Of a stretch of 64,000 bases of DNA, positions 1 to 11,972 are shown one piece after another. Made by a program: the position numbers and the translations under genes. This DNA comes from Watersipora subatra (taxonomy: Eukaryota; Bryozoa; Gymnolaemata; Cheilostomatida; Watersiporidae). Where the stretch lies: positions 4,774,001-4,838,000 of the forward strand of contig NC_088711.1 in assembly GCF_963576615.1 (NCBI RefSeq), read 5' to 3'. The notes below the pieces were generated by a model. The model saw nothing but the letters and a program-made list of their open reading frames with translations, ran no database searches and was not told the DNA's origin. Each line of letters starts with the position of its first letter. Within the stretch, counting starts at the first letter, position 1.

Positions 1-560
1 TTAACACGGCTAACAATGGATCGATGCTCACAACTCCTCTTCTATTGCACATAAAAAGCTAGTTTTGGCTGCAAACTGTAGCAAACATATCAATGAGTGC
101 AGCGAGTTTTTATTCAATATTTTTAAATATGGATATACATGTATAATAAAAAAACGTGTTTTCAAATTTAGAAAATAAAAAAATTGAAAGCTCTAACAAA
201 TTGCAAAGGAAGGCACAGGCAATAATATCATCGCAGATTAATTGCAAGCAATAGATAACTAGTAGATATATTTCTAGGATTCCCAATGCATAATTTATTT
301 AACAATCTTTGACAAATTAGAGGTACCTGTAAGTTAGCAAATCTATTGCATACAAAAGGTTTAATATCGGTACACTGGAAAAAGAGGGCAAAATATGAGC
401 GACACTCGCTTCGCCCGTAAAAGGCTAAAATTATCTTCCCAAAGTTCTAAGGAGCCATTTGAAAAATAAAACGCCAGCCTCTATTTGAGCCCCATCTCCA
501 ATTGACCGCCACAAAAGAGGGAGAGTTGAAAAACATACCGTCATGGCATTCAATTAAGAG
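1..560. repeat. Dispersed repeat H, copy 1 (cut by the window edge)
   Basis: The first ~440 bp match 38020-38420 in the same orientation: shared stretches include the block reading 'caaactgtagcaaacatatc' and the later 'cgcccgtaaaagg'. Both copies are followed by a block with 'ctatttgag' and 'gagagttgaaaaa'-like text (470-550 and 38440-38590). In the second copy the segment ends in AAAGGGTTAA, the form expected at a piggyBac-type terminus, so this may be a TTAA-target nonautonomous element. No coding capacity is seen. Confidence 0.55.
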
Positions 561-602
561 GTTTTACGGTATATACATATGTATACATATATATTATACA
601 TA

Positions 603-1878
603 CAGTGCTGAACAAAAGCTTGGACTCACCATGCATCATTGATTATTTTGTAAATGTATTGGAGATTATTGGCTTTAATTTTCTTCAAACCACGGCAAAT
701 TATATATCAAACTGTTCAGAAACATGCTGGCTACACAATATATGGCTACACAAGTTTCAATTCCATTTTAAACATATCAAAGGTGATCAGGAGGGATTTC
801 CGCAATCATATATGTTATCAATGAAAAGCGTCTATTCTGACTTAAGTTTTGCAACACTAATTTTGATCAAAAACTTTGTATGTGACAAGGATAAAATTGA
901 ACATTAACTCTTGTATAGGTTGGTGGCCCTGAAAAGGGCTGTTGGGGTTGTTTTGAAGGAGTTTAGTAGTTAGTAGTACCGCCCTTGGCTTTGACAGCCA
1001 TTTAATATTCTTTTTTCTTTTTTTTTGGTTTTCTCTTTGCTTTGCATCCCCTAAGACCACTGGCCAAAAGTCTCCTTCTGACGGTTCTAGGGTCAACATT
1101 AACCCCTGTACTCTCCTTCCCGTCCTTAGCCAATTCATGGCTGGATTTATGACGATCAACAAGAGACAGTCTGACAAGTGTCCTGTCATAGCGCTCAGAT
1201 GATTTTCAAGGTCTTCCGAATCTGGAACGCGCTTTAAGGCTTTTGGTCTCATTCCAGCGTTTCATGGTTGATCTTACACCTTTCTCACTGCATCCAACTT
1301 CTTGGGCTTTCTTTCTGGCGGACATCTTTTTCTTGTGCAAGTGCATAATAACTCCTTGCTTATCTTCAGAAAGTGTGGCGGGCATGTGTACATGTAGTGT
1401 ATAAAGTAATGGAAAGTCTTTATATGAGAAGTCTACTGTTTGATGCAACCATAGATATATATACCTATGTATATATATACATATATATAGATATATATAC
1501 ATAGGTATATACAGTATATCTATGGATGCAACTTTTATATTCTATGGAAGGCTTTGTCTGTTGCACATTCTTCGTTAAAATGCCAGACATTCCTTAAATC
1601 CAATATACAGTAGAAAGAAAAATCTCATCATGATTGGATTTAGGTGTCATGGTGTGTTTAATACAGCCAATTATTGCTACAAATTGGATAAATTAGTCCT
1701 TTAATCCTCTTATGTAATATGTGTAAAATTATGTAATACATATTATGTAATCAATTAGAGTTGAGCATCATTAATAGCCTTGATAGGACTGAAACTGATC
1801 TGTATATGACGATTTGAACTAATGCATGTAAGGCCCTTGAGAAATGTAAGGACGAGTTTAAACTTATGTTCAGCACTG
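603..1878 (-). mobile_element. Tc1/mariner-type transposon, degenerate
   Basis: The ends form terminal inverted repeats starting CAGTGCTGAACA, flanked by TA on both sides (601-602 and 1879-1880), the target duplication of Tc1/mariner elements. The length of 1276 bp fits a single-gene Tc1 copy. A transposase relic lies on the minus strand between the ends. The repeats agree at about 22 of the first 27 positions, so the copy is old. Confidence 0.85.
640..1400 (-). pseudogene. Tc1-like transposase relic
   Basis: Read on the minus strand from about 1400, the sequence gives a helix-turn-helix region (LSEDKQGVIMHLHKKKMSAR, then VGCSEKGVRSTMKRW) ending in the GRP motif that closes the paired-like DNA-binding domain of Tc1 transposases. 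The reading then shifts frame near 1210-1250, where the following block runs on to about 857. The catalytic DDE part toward 640 is too broken to follow. The family normally encodes about 340 aa and excises and reinserts its own element in the nucleus. This copy cannot make an active enzyme because of frameshifts and stops. Confidence 0.7.
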
Positions 1879-2289
1879 TATATAATATAATATATAGGCC
1901 TATGTATGTATATATACACACATACATACGTATATGTATATATGCATATACTAGATGAATGTCTAACGCTACCCGGGTAATAAAAAAATCTTTGCTCGGA
2001 AAATTTATTTTTATTTAACATATAACAACAGTTAACATTCTAACTTTCAAACTTCATATCATGAGAAAAGTGTTCCGTGCAGTTCAAATAAATTGAGAGA
2101 AAAAATAAAACAACCGTAAAGATGTTTAAATGTAAATGTGAAATAATTAGCAAGTAATGACAAAATAAAATGTTTTGCTATGACCACAATAAAAAACTAC
2201 TGTATTTGGTGTAGGCTTACAATTATATGATTTTAATTCATTTCAGTGTTGTAGCGAAAATATCATATAGAGCGGTGAAGCAGTCCATT

Positions 2290-2690
2290 ATCTAATGCAG
2301 ACACCTCCTGGCGAAAATCATCAAAATTTTATATACATACTGTACATTTTGCAAATTAGTAACAGAACAATAATATTGTTCTGTTAACAAGTTAACATTT
2401 TATGTTAACTTTAGTAACTATAGTTACCTTCAGTAACTTTAGTGTATTCAGTGGTTATGATCTGCAAGAAAATGTAACATTATAATGTACATGTACTACG
2501 AGCAGTACATACCTTGGAGAGTACCTACCTCCGAGACAGACGTATAACGTAAACGTTGAATTTAACTTAAATAAATTTAGCTTACTAAAGACTAAATTTA
2601 GTCTTTAGTAGCTAAATTTAGACTAGATTACTGCTCAATTTTAGTTTGTATTTTACTAAACTTCAACTTTGTCATAGGCTAAAATTTTAT
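2290..2690. repeat. Dispersed repeat I (inverted match to 35600-35910)
   Basis: The stretch with runs of TTAACTTTAGTAACTATAG matches 35760-35900 in reverse complement, including the preceding 'aaaatcatcaaaattttata' text. A perfect 26-bp palindrome centred on AAATTTAG occupies 2584-2609. No reading frame is evident; probably a nonautonomous DNA element. Confidence 0.5.
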
Positions 2691-3088
2691 CACTAATCTG
2701 TTTTCAAATCTGTTTATACTATAACATATAAGGAATAAGGCTGAACCAAGATAGCGAGCAACATGATATATCTCTTTCAGGCGTTGTGGGAGGGTTTTCG
2801 GCAAATAGCATACCAACATTTTTGTTATTTCATCGTAATCAGTACACCGACTGTCAACTTTTAATTTCTTGAGAATTTTATGTTGATATCGTATGGCAGA
2901 AAAAGTCGAAAGAAAAGTTGTCCGCATATGGAAAGGATAGAAAAACATTGTGCTCCATATACTAAGGTGAAAAAATTCTTATAACAGAGCATCGTGACTT
3001 GAGGCAGCACTACTTTAGTTAATAATTGAGCGTGTGCAATTGTGAAAAGGGTATACAGTACGTATGGTAAAACATATGTGAATGGTAA

Positions 3089-3170
3089 GAATGGCGTAGC
3101 CTTGTGGTTAGGTACGCATGTTTACAAACTTGCAGTCTTGAAAAGTTCAAATCCAGTACAAAGAAGCGCA
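3089..3170 (+). repeat. tRNA-derived SINE head
   Basis: The text reads like a tRNA 5' half with an A-box-like GTAGCCTTGTGGTTAGG, followed about 45 nt later by a B-box-like GTTCAAATCC. It does not fold into a full tRNA, so a SINE promoter remnant is the better call than a tRNA gene. Confidence 0.45.
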
Positions 3171-3717
3171 TTGTTCATGTCTAGAGTTTGATCACTATAG
3201 CGGTATGAACGAAAGACAAACGACAGACTTTGAAATTTAGGTATGTGTATGCATATGCATGTATACATATAAACATATCGTGCATATATATAATTAATAA
3301 GTAGTCAGGCCTACTGCTAACAGCACTCTTTGCTCTGAAAAGTGCGAAGTGTTATAAATAATCAGTGTTGGAATAAATAAGTAACTTTCACCTATTCCAA
3401 CACTCTAGTTAGATATATATAGCTAGTTAACTTTTGAGTTAATTAAACAATGACTTGAACAATTAATTTGCCTAAAAATCATTCCTTTATTGCTATTTGT
3501 AAACAAATCACTTTCAAACAAATTGTTTAAAAGTTTCCTTGAGTAGTTTTACTGCCAGTATCCCAATTTCACCTCCTGCTAGCAGATCTGATTATACTAC
3601 TAGGATTAGTAAGTACCTGATAAAGCAAGTCATACAACTGTGAATACACTGACCTGGGTGTATGAAAATAATAGTAACATATTTATAGCTCTAGTGGCCT
3701 GAACTGTTATGAGTATC

Positions 3718-3905
3718 AACTTACAACATGCCTGTGGTTATGAATATAAACCAACAACATGCCAACAGCGATAAACCTACAACATGCCAGCGGCCACGAA
3801 TGAATATAAACCAACAACATGCCTGTATCGATGAGTATAACCATGCAAGGTGGGTATAACCATAGATACAAACCTGCAACATGCCTCTAGTATATAAACT
3901 TACCA
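3718..3905. repeat. Imperfect minisatellite (AACATGCC-containing unit)
   Basis: The motif caacatgcc recurs about six times at irregular 30-40 bp spacing, each followed by variants of 'tatgaatataaacc'. The array is degenerate and non-coding. Confidence 0.55.
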
Positions 3906-4417
3906 CGTGTGTGCGGGCAAATTAACAGTCAGCTCTTGCCAGTGCCGTTGTGCCTCATAGTCACCGAACATTGGGGCTACATTCTGACCTATGTATATCA
4001 AGTTCACGGAAACTTAAGATAGTTCCAACGAATAGACAGTAAGAAATACCACAATACGGCTATCAAGTATTTATAGTAAGAGAATATAGATGAAGCAATA
4101 TTAATCATAGCAACGTATTTACAGTTGCAGTAAGATAATCAAGTGTATTTGCTACCATCATATCACATGAGAATATATCATTCAGCTCATATCTTGATTC
4201 GATTCTCCACACTCATTCAATTGTAATTTATTGCTATTTTTATATATTGTCATGTCAATTTTTGGTAACAATTGATAGAGAATTGATTTTGTCTACTTGG
4301 ATTGGATAGAATTGAATTGTGAATTGAATCTTACCCGACCTACATGCATGATGCAAAAGAATTGGGAATTGAATTGTTAACTTTTTGAAAAGAATTGAAT
4401 CATTTTTAAAGCCTTAT

Positions 4418-6672
4418 AGATGTGGTTGCGTCAAAAAAGTGGATTTAATGAAATTAAGACCAATAAAAGGCTAAAACATCAGCTACAATTTGATGTCATT
4501 TTTGTCATTTGTCAATCCAGTCTCATGCGTTTGAATGAGGCCATATTTTAAAAAGCTCAGATTCCAGCGGATGCTTCATTCGTGACGTAACGAGTGATAC
4601 ATCTGAAAAGAGTACACGAGCGATAAATATAAGATTGCTTCATTAGCCAATAATCAGCACGAAACTTTTATATAGGTCGTAATAGATGTTATCACTCGTA
4701 AAACGAGAATGTCTGTGATCTCAAGTTAGGGATTTTACTTAATTATTAAATCGCATGGACATCGATATTTACTAAATTAATTAACGTCGTTACTTTAACG
4801 AATTACTCGATTGACACGTTTTATTGACGAACAACAGAATTGTAAAAATGCTTCCAGTGACTGCAAAAGTGACTCCGAGTTTTTTGAGCATCAGGTGGTT
4901 AAAGTTTGGGACAGACAGCTTATAATTAAAGCTGACAGGCGTCAGCAGCGTTATGCTACAGAGGAAGATAAGAGAATGGAGATAAATTTATCTTTTACTT
5001 TGATAACGTTTTGCTATAGATATGCTGTTGTGTTTACATTCAGATTATCTTTCCCTGTTTGAGACTATACTATAATGTAATTTGCTGTGCGAGTGCGAGA
5101 TACGAATGCACAGTGAGTTATTGACGGCTTCTTTTTAATCCATAGCATCTAGCAATACAATGGCTTAGATTGATGAATATACTAAAGGTAATAAATTTAG
5201 TACTCATGAATAAATTTACTAATTGATAGAATTATAACTTTTTGTTATCACCAATCATCGTTTTACATTTTTTTATCGTTTCGCCTAGCTATATTTGCTT
5301 TAAATTTTCTTTGGCAGTTTTAGCTAGTAAATTAAATTTATGATTAGACTTTAGATGTTCACTTCTCACTTGTAAAAAGTGAGGAAAATCGATTGATCAA
5401 TGCACATCTTTAACGTCCAGAACCAAAGCTTCGAATAGTTGGCTTGGTGTACTTATGCTTTTGTTAAACATTTATTTTGAAAATTACTCTTGCAATCTAT
5501 CTAACTCCCAATTTGAAAGCTTTCAGTAGATACGCGTTAGAATGACATATCTATGAATGACATATATTTATTGCATTTGTTTTATTTATTACAGGATGTT
5601 TATGTGATCCAACCAGCGAAGCGGCTTTGTCAGTGTGGAAACTGCCATATATAAAAAAGAGAGACTTGAATGTGTGCTGCATAAACCATGATGTTTTGTT
5701 TGAGTTTGCTACAGTAGATGAATTTGTCCTATTGTATGAGCTGAAACTATGTGTGTGGCCACGGCTTGGATGGATATTTTTGATAAAAGCTTTATGCCAA
5801 GATGAAAATCTTTTTGCTTGTTAAATTATATAAAATAATATTGTTGAAGATGATGCAAAACATGATTTGCAGAACATTGAATACATCATAGCCCCGTTGA
5901 CATCTGTGCTGAAATCTTGTCTGATAGATGAATTTATGAAGTGTAATCAGAGCTGTATCGACAGGTACTCTTGCATAGCTCGACCATTCGTTTAGTTCTT
6001 GAACCAACCAACCAAATGTGACCAGTGAATTTTTTTCTAAAAATCGATACCAATAAGGACTCAATAACGTTGACCATACAATGTACATGACTTTTAGGGA
6101 CGCAGTTGGTTTCGCCACATATTCTTTTCAAAGACACAGCTTGCTTATTTTATTTAGTAACTAGTTTCCGGTGTGGTAGCGGCTGAACTGTGCCGATACA
6201 AAGATCTTATTCTACTTAGTTTGATTGACATAACTACCGTAGACCAGTAGAATTGGTAGACCATACTAAGATGTTTACACAGCATTTAGAGGAAGCTAAT
6301 ATGACCAGTTTTCAATTTCTCTTGTTTGAGGCGTTTGAGACATTGATAATAATGTATCTGGATTAAAAATTTTATCCTAGCCAACATGAGCAAATACAAG
6401 ATAAAATATATGCCAATAGAGCCGCGTAGGACTAGACTTTTATCACAATAGCCGATGTAAATACGAGAGATAGAGACAGGTTGTACCACGTGTTACATCA
6501 TTTTGGGCATGTTTTTTGGCCTGAGCGTTATTACCGCGATCAATTTTTTTCGATTTCAATCTTCAAATATCTTGACAATGAGATCGTCTAACACAACAAA
6601 GAACATATCAACTGATAGACAAAAATAAATACTTTTTTTAAAAATCAACTCGAATTTGATGCAACCACATCT
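4418..6672 (+). mobile_element. TTAA-target DNA transposon with P2X7-ballast-like ORF, copy A
   Basis: The ends carry an inverted repeat AGATGTGGTTGC(G/A)TCAAA. The right end is followed by TTAA (6673-6676); the left flank is TTAT, one mutation away. The whole element matches 32572-34617 in reverse complement and is 2255 bp long. TTAA targets are used by piggyBac and Kolobok; the termini lack the CCY start of piggyBac, so a Kolobok-like assignment is preferred but not proven. The element holds two putative exons of a small gene on + (about 4845-4985 and 5596-5815). Confidence 0.75.
4845..5823 (+). pseudogene. Relic gene inside copy A: CxCGNC...CC (P2X7 C-terminal-like) protein
   Basis: Exon 1 (about 4845-4985) reads NASSDCKSDSEF ... 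ADRRQQRYATEEDK. The same block occurs in copy B as MASSSSD ... ADRRQQRFAAEED, followed there by a GTAAAT donor. Exon 2 starts after 'ttatttattacag' (5595) and contains CQCGNCH, then, after a frameshift, VCCINHDVLFEFATVDEF and LLYELKLCVWPRL. The order of a CxCGxC motif, a CC pair about 10-15 residues later and then a hydrophobic LLY segment matches the cysteine-rich intracellular domain of P2X7 receptors. The reading frame is broken between the cysteine motifs, so this copy is dead. The function of the domain in transposons is not known to me. Confidence 0.5.
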
Positions 6673-6676
6673 TTAA

Positions 6677-8259
6677 AAACATCTCCACAAAATGTTAAAG
6701 CAAAGCTGGACACAAAGTAACAATTTCAGCGTCAACAACCCTAGTCATTATTGTTGAGCATTTCTGCATATGTTAGATTCAGGAGATACTTACTCAGATA
6801 AGTTAGTTTGTAAAATGTTTGTTTATTATGTCCGTTAGTCGACTTGCAACGATTTTACTTTTCTGATTAAATTACCATTTGAAGCACTGATTATCTTATT
6901 GCTATGAAAAGCAAGGTGCAAAATTAAGCGCAGTGGCTTTTGATTGAATCTCTATTTTTGTCTTAGTAGTCTTACAGCTTATCAGCTAATATGATGTGAT
7001 AGAAAATTAGCATATAAACGATAATGCTGACTCAAACAGGGAATTAGGATTACATGAATTTAAAAAATGAACGCTGGGGGCCTAATAATTTTAGTTAAAA
7101 AATAACTCAATTCGCTCAGCTAGCATGTTTGATATATTGTTGTAATTTATTTGTAGTAAACAATCTCACAGGTGTGTTTACTGATGTTGCTTTTCCCGCA
7201 ATATTTCCTCAGTAAAATGTTTTGCATTAGTAAAGGTTAAAATCAGCCCTGTCATATAATGATATAAGTATTTTATGTCATGCTCTAAATTAGTAAATTA
7301 TTCTTTAGATATCTATATACGTATATGAGCAATCTTTATTGTGGTAATCAATAGATCTGAATTTGAAACCACATAATGTTGATGCGAAAACGTGAATTAT
7401 ACCAACTAGGGTCATCAAAACAATGCAACCTTAACTTACCATAAACAGTATACTCAGGCTTACATACGACGAAGCTGGTTGTAGTAAATTAGCACTATAT
7501 TCAATGCTTCAATTAACGCTTCAATCCTTGATATAGCAATAATTTCGGTATTGGAAGTGTTTCACGCCTAGTGAGCGTGTTTAGCATTATCTTACAAACT
7601 GTGATTCTACAAGCTGCTGTTTTAACACTTAACACTGATCTACACTATTATAATTGATATAGCTGAGATATTACTTTTAAGAGCATGATGCACAAATCTT
7701 ATCCTAAAAGCATCTGCTTCTTTTTTTTCAGACTTGAATATTTGAAACTACAAAAGCTTTAGAACTAACCAGAGTATGGAAAAGTGCTAACCGCCCATCG
7801 CAGTATTACTATAGTAGCTATAAAAAGAAATGTACAACTAGAAGGCTCTCCTCCCAACATGTTCGGTATGGCAGTCCTCAATCACTTTTCAAGATTTTCT
7901 TTCGGCAAGTCACATAGCCTTGGATTTTTGCAAACATAACCTTGGATCTAAACGTATAAAACAAAATGTAGCATCGATGATAGACCACAACTGATGGCCC
8001 CATGGTACCCCATATGCAGCTGTTTTGTAAGTCAAGGTTGTGTATGTACGACCCTGACAGAAATTAAAAGTGATTCGGTCAAGGTTGAAAAACTTCGGCG
8101 TGAGCAACCTTTAATTACGCCGAGTTGTCTAACATTTTCGCACTCTTAACAATGTTCATTTAATTGCTCATTCTGATAATTGTGCAGTTAGTTACTATGA
8201 AGTTTTTTGAATTGCTGATGAATCAAGATTAAAATATTCATTTTGTTTTCTCATAATAA
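6677..8259. other. Gene-free stretch
   Basis: I see no gene, long repeat or RNA here: AT-rich unique-looking DNA with stops in all frames. Confidence 0.5.
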
Positions 8260-8262
8260 TTA

Positions 8263-9595
8263 AGACACCACAACACACAGAAATGCAAGTTTTAGAAACT
8301 TGTAATTATTATCTGGTACTTCATACCAAAACTTTCTTTCTAGTACTAAACATATTCTGTGATAGTGTATGAAAGAAATGCTCAGCAAGTACTTATACAA
8401 ACATAACACAAATTCAGGAGCTTTTGCATACGATTCTAAATCACTTTCTACGCTATCAGCAATGCCCTGGTTAACAGGCCGTTTTTCACGGTAGCCAGCA
8501 TTACTATAAGTACCCTCATCACAAGCTTTAGTGTCTGTATCATAGCTAAAAGTGTGATCACTACTGGTATTCGCATCACGGTGATCCATCGCGTCACCTA
8601 CATTACCAGAGTTGCCTCTAATCAAAGTGGAACAAGCTGGTCTAGGCACCCTAGGGGTTAGCAATGTAGGATAAGCTTGTTCACCTACGACTTTTTTACT
8701 TTCAACAGCCTCGTCGGCATTTTCCAGACCAGTAGGCTGCATGAAAAAGTGGTCATCTTCTCTGCAATCAGAGTCATATAGCACAAATAAATGCTTACAG
8801 TTGCGACCAAGTTTGCTCCGTCCCAGTCCAAGCTTGCGGACCCAATAGCTTTCAGGAGAGCTGTCCGCTTAGACTACAACACTTTATTTACCAACATCAG
8901 ATGGTGCATTAAACCACACCCACTTTCATGGTTGGAGGTCTGACAGAAGCCTAACTCTGTATTTAGCGTTCCATTTCTCACGCTTAGCCTCTTTGGCCCC
9001 AAGTTCTTTATGTTCAAATCGATCGTAATCTGCAGTTTTGGAAACAGGTTTTTCCAAAGTTGTCCTGACTGATCTACCAAACATTAGCTCGCTCGTCGCT
9101 CGGGGAGTATCCCGGTTTGAGTGGAGCTGATTTGTAATCAAGAAGTGCTTTGTCCTTGTCTGCCGACATTCCCCCACATTCATTTTGCGGTTTTAACTGC
9201 GCGTTCAGCTAGTCCGCTGGATGGCGCATACCTCAGGCTGCTTGTGACTATTGGAAAGCCCTACATTAGAGGGAAGCTATGATATTCCTGGCTAGCAAAA
9301 CACCGTCCGCAATCACCTTTGACTAGTTTTGGCACACCCAGCGTGACAATCACTGGCTTCATGGCTTGGATTACCAGAAGTCTGAGTTTGAATCCGGGGT
9401 ACTTTAATCTATTTGGAGTAGTGATCCACCATGATTAGGTACAAATTACCTTGATGTTCTATAACATCACAGCTAATTTCCAACCAAGGAGCTTCAGGAA
9501 GCTTAGGCCATTCCATAGGCTGGTGTTTGATGGAACCGTGTCTAATACAGGCATTACATCGAGAGACATAATGATCTATATCACCTTTATCTTAC
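8263..9595 (-). pseudogene. Ty3/gypsy integrase and C-terminal relic
   Basis: On the minus strand from about 9595 the reading begins with an integrase zinc-finger-like end (VSRCNACIRHGS), then the start of the core with a catalytic-type Asp in WLEISCDVIEHQGNLYLIMV. It continues, after frameshifts, to the core end and post-core segment at 9183-8926 (TPRATSELMFGRSVRTTL, then KEAKREKWNAKYRVR), as in K02A2.6-like gypsy polyproteins. The last part (8784-8260) is a linker-like tail rich in Asp, Ser and Thr. The upstream pol, reverse transcriptase and LTRs are absent; the fold-back element at 9644 sits next to the break. Confidence 0.7.
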
Positions 9596-9643
9596 ACCCT
9601 CATCATATGTAAGAGAGAGTTTCTCGTGCCCTCCTGAGGTTAG

Positions 9644-10535
9644 AGGTTGACTTGCAACAAAATTCACATTACAGTTGGTATCAAAAGATTCATCATGTCT
9701 TACTATGCTGTGTTGTAGGTGCAAAATATGTGGAAATGTGATTACAAGTTCTGGAAAGCTCAAGAACGAACAGTTAATCGCCGCCATCACAAAACCGCCA
9801 TAGATTGAAATCAGTTTATGTCTTTGACGTAGTCAGTCCATTTGGTTGATGTTCTTACGTGAATTGAAAAGCCAATAAAAGGCTCAATATAAAACTTCTC
9901 GTAGCACTAGTTTATGACAAACACTTCAAGGTTTAACTGAAGACCCCCTATCAAATATAGATGCTCGCTACTTTACAGTTTTGTTTCGGCTCGGTCTAAT
10001 TGTCTAGTTGTAATCTGATCACGTGACCCATACTTTTTGCCAAACAGTGCGAATAATTTCTGCAGCATTTTTTGATTGTCACAGGTGACCAACAGGCTCT
10101 TCATGTTTATCAGAGAATGATATGTACTCCTTTGAGATAAGGTTAAAAAAATTAACTAATTTTCACCGTAGGTTATAAGATATCAGTGCTGAAAGTGACA
10201 GCATTACAATGATAATGAAAAAGACGCATAAGGACAATAGACATGGTTTTATTGAATGCGTGAAATATATTTGTGAAAATATTTTGAGAAATTAAGTTGC
10301 ATGAAAGTGTAAACAGAAGCCATCTAGTTCCGCTATGTCCCATTTGAGCCGTTTTGGAAAGAGATTCTAATCTATGGCAGTTTCGTGATGGCGGCGATTA
10401 ACTGTTCGTTTTTGAGCTTTTAAGAGCTTGTAATCACATTTCCACATATTTTACACCTACAATACAGCAGAGTAAGACATGATGAATCTTTTGATACCAA
10501 GTAACTGTAATGTGAATTTTGTTGCAAGTCAACCT
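9644..10535. mobile_element. Fold-back TTAA MITE, copy D
   Basis: The first and last ~190 bp are inverted copies of each other, beginning AGGTTGACTTGCAACAAAAT. The right end is followed by TTAA (10536-10539) and the left preceded by TTAG (9640-9643). The interior matches the element at 31594-32464 in reverse orientation. No coding capacity, 892 bp. The target sequence suggests mobilisation by a piggyBac- or Kolobok-type transposase. Confidence 0.8.
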
Positions 10536-10786
10536 TTAAGGGCAGAGTAACAGCGAGTTGATTATATCACAGTAGTAAGTTCTCAAATGAATATTGTTGT
10601 AACATGTAAAAGTTTTTTAGAGTGAAACATGTACGCATGTATTGATCAAATATTTTGGCTAATCTATCTGCTTAACTGTATTAACTAGAGTCTTTATTCT
10701 TAAAAGATGCTTTGAGCATGTTATCTCACCGTTCAAAACATTAAATTATGTTAGAATCATAACTTTATCAGAAACTAGTGCACTCG

Positions 10787-11017
10787 CTCATGCCCTACTC
10801 TTCTGGGCTCATGCCCTACTCTTCTGGGCTCATGTCCTACTCTTCTGGGCTCATGTCCTACTCTTCTGGGCTCATGTCCTACTCTTCTGGGCTCATGTCT
10901 TACTCTTCTGGGCTCATGTCCTACTCTTCTGGGCCCATGTCCTACTCTTCTGGGCTCATGTCCTGCTCTTCTGGGCTCATATCCTACTCTTCTGGGCTCA
11001 TGTCCTACTCTTCTGGG
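10787..11017. repeat. 21-bp minisatellite, 11 copies
   Basis: Eleven nearly identical head-to-tail units of CTCATGTCCTACTCTTCTGGG fill exactly 231 bp. The unit length is a multiple of three, so the + strand stays open as a repeated SYSSGLM heptapeptide. There is no conserved context around it, so it is scored as a satellite, not a gene. Confidence 0.95.
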
Positions 11018-11040
11018 CGTTGTTAATTTTTGAGAGGATT

Positions 11041-11972
11041 GCTTTGACTGCTACTAACAGGTTCCATCTATTTGCTTTGTCTTGTATCTGAGCATTTTAT
11101 TTTTTTCTAACCAAAATTTCAAAAATTTTCAATGTATTTTAAATATTAAATTAGCATATTTCTGTTAGCTGTTTTGAGCTATATATAGTTCTTAATAAGC
11201 ACATCTTGAGTTGTCTGCCGTAATCATAAAAGTATAAAGAAATATTTTAAATTTTGTCGCACAAGTTAGCATGGCTTTTTGTGGCAGTGTTTTAGTAGTA
11301 TCTCCAACTACATGTTTATGTATAACTATCCACATGCTTGTCCAAACAGTAACTTTAAGTGGCTAGTTATGGAAAGCTTTTTGGATAAGTGAATAGGCTT
11401 GGAGAATCTGCTTTTCCTGTAATATTTAGATATTTTTGAAGCAGGGTTTATTAACAAATGTTTTATGTTCAATTTCGTCTATGAAAGTCAGTCTATTTAA
11501 GGCATTTGTAAGTCTTCCCAAGCCTTATTGCTCTCTAGGATATTTCAGCAGGTGTCTCCTTCACTCCTAATCTCGCTTTATCAATAAAATGCTTTGTCAT
11601 TTGAATAACTATCACAAATGAAATGTTTATAGCGAATAAAAAATATGATAGGCCTACTCTGCTAGTGATGGAGTTGCATTAGTGTACATATATTAAATGT
11701 CAGTCTCAACTGACCTAGCACTTAGAAAGTACTGAAAATTATAATTTTGAAAAGTGATTGGAAGTTGCAGCAAAAATAGGCCTCACATTGAGTTCCAGGT
11801 ATATAACTGGTACCTGTTAGCCAGTGTAAAGATAGATAACTGTATCCTGTAAGGAAATGAGATGGAATGCAAGTCGTTTCACAAATTCGTGATAATTCTT
11901 CATTTAATCACTTCAGTAAAACTAAAGTGATATGTATATGCTATTGAATATGCTGTTTGTAGACTTACAGTG
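11041..11972. other. Upstream region of SLX9
   Basis: No gene seen. The last bases before the SLX9 start read 'tttgtagacttacag', which could be a 3' splice site, so an untranslated first exon may lie somewhere in this stretch. No TATA box could be singled out. Confidence 0.35.

Noticed and set aside
605-907. 100-codon open frame on +
   Set aside because: It starts inside the Tc1 terminal repeat and is antisense to the transposase relic.
10778-11026. 82-codon open frame encoding a SYSSGLM repeat
   Set aside because: It is a by-product of a 21-bp satellite whose unit length is divisible by three; no start context, splice or homology support.
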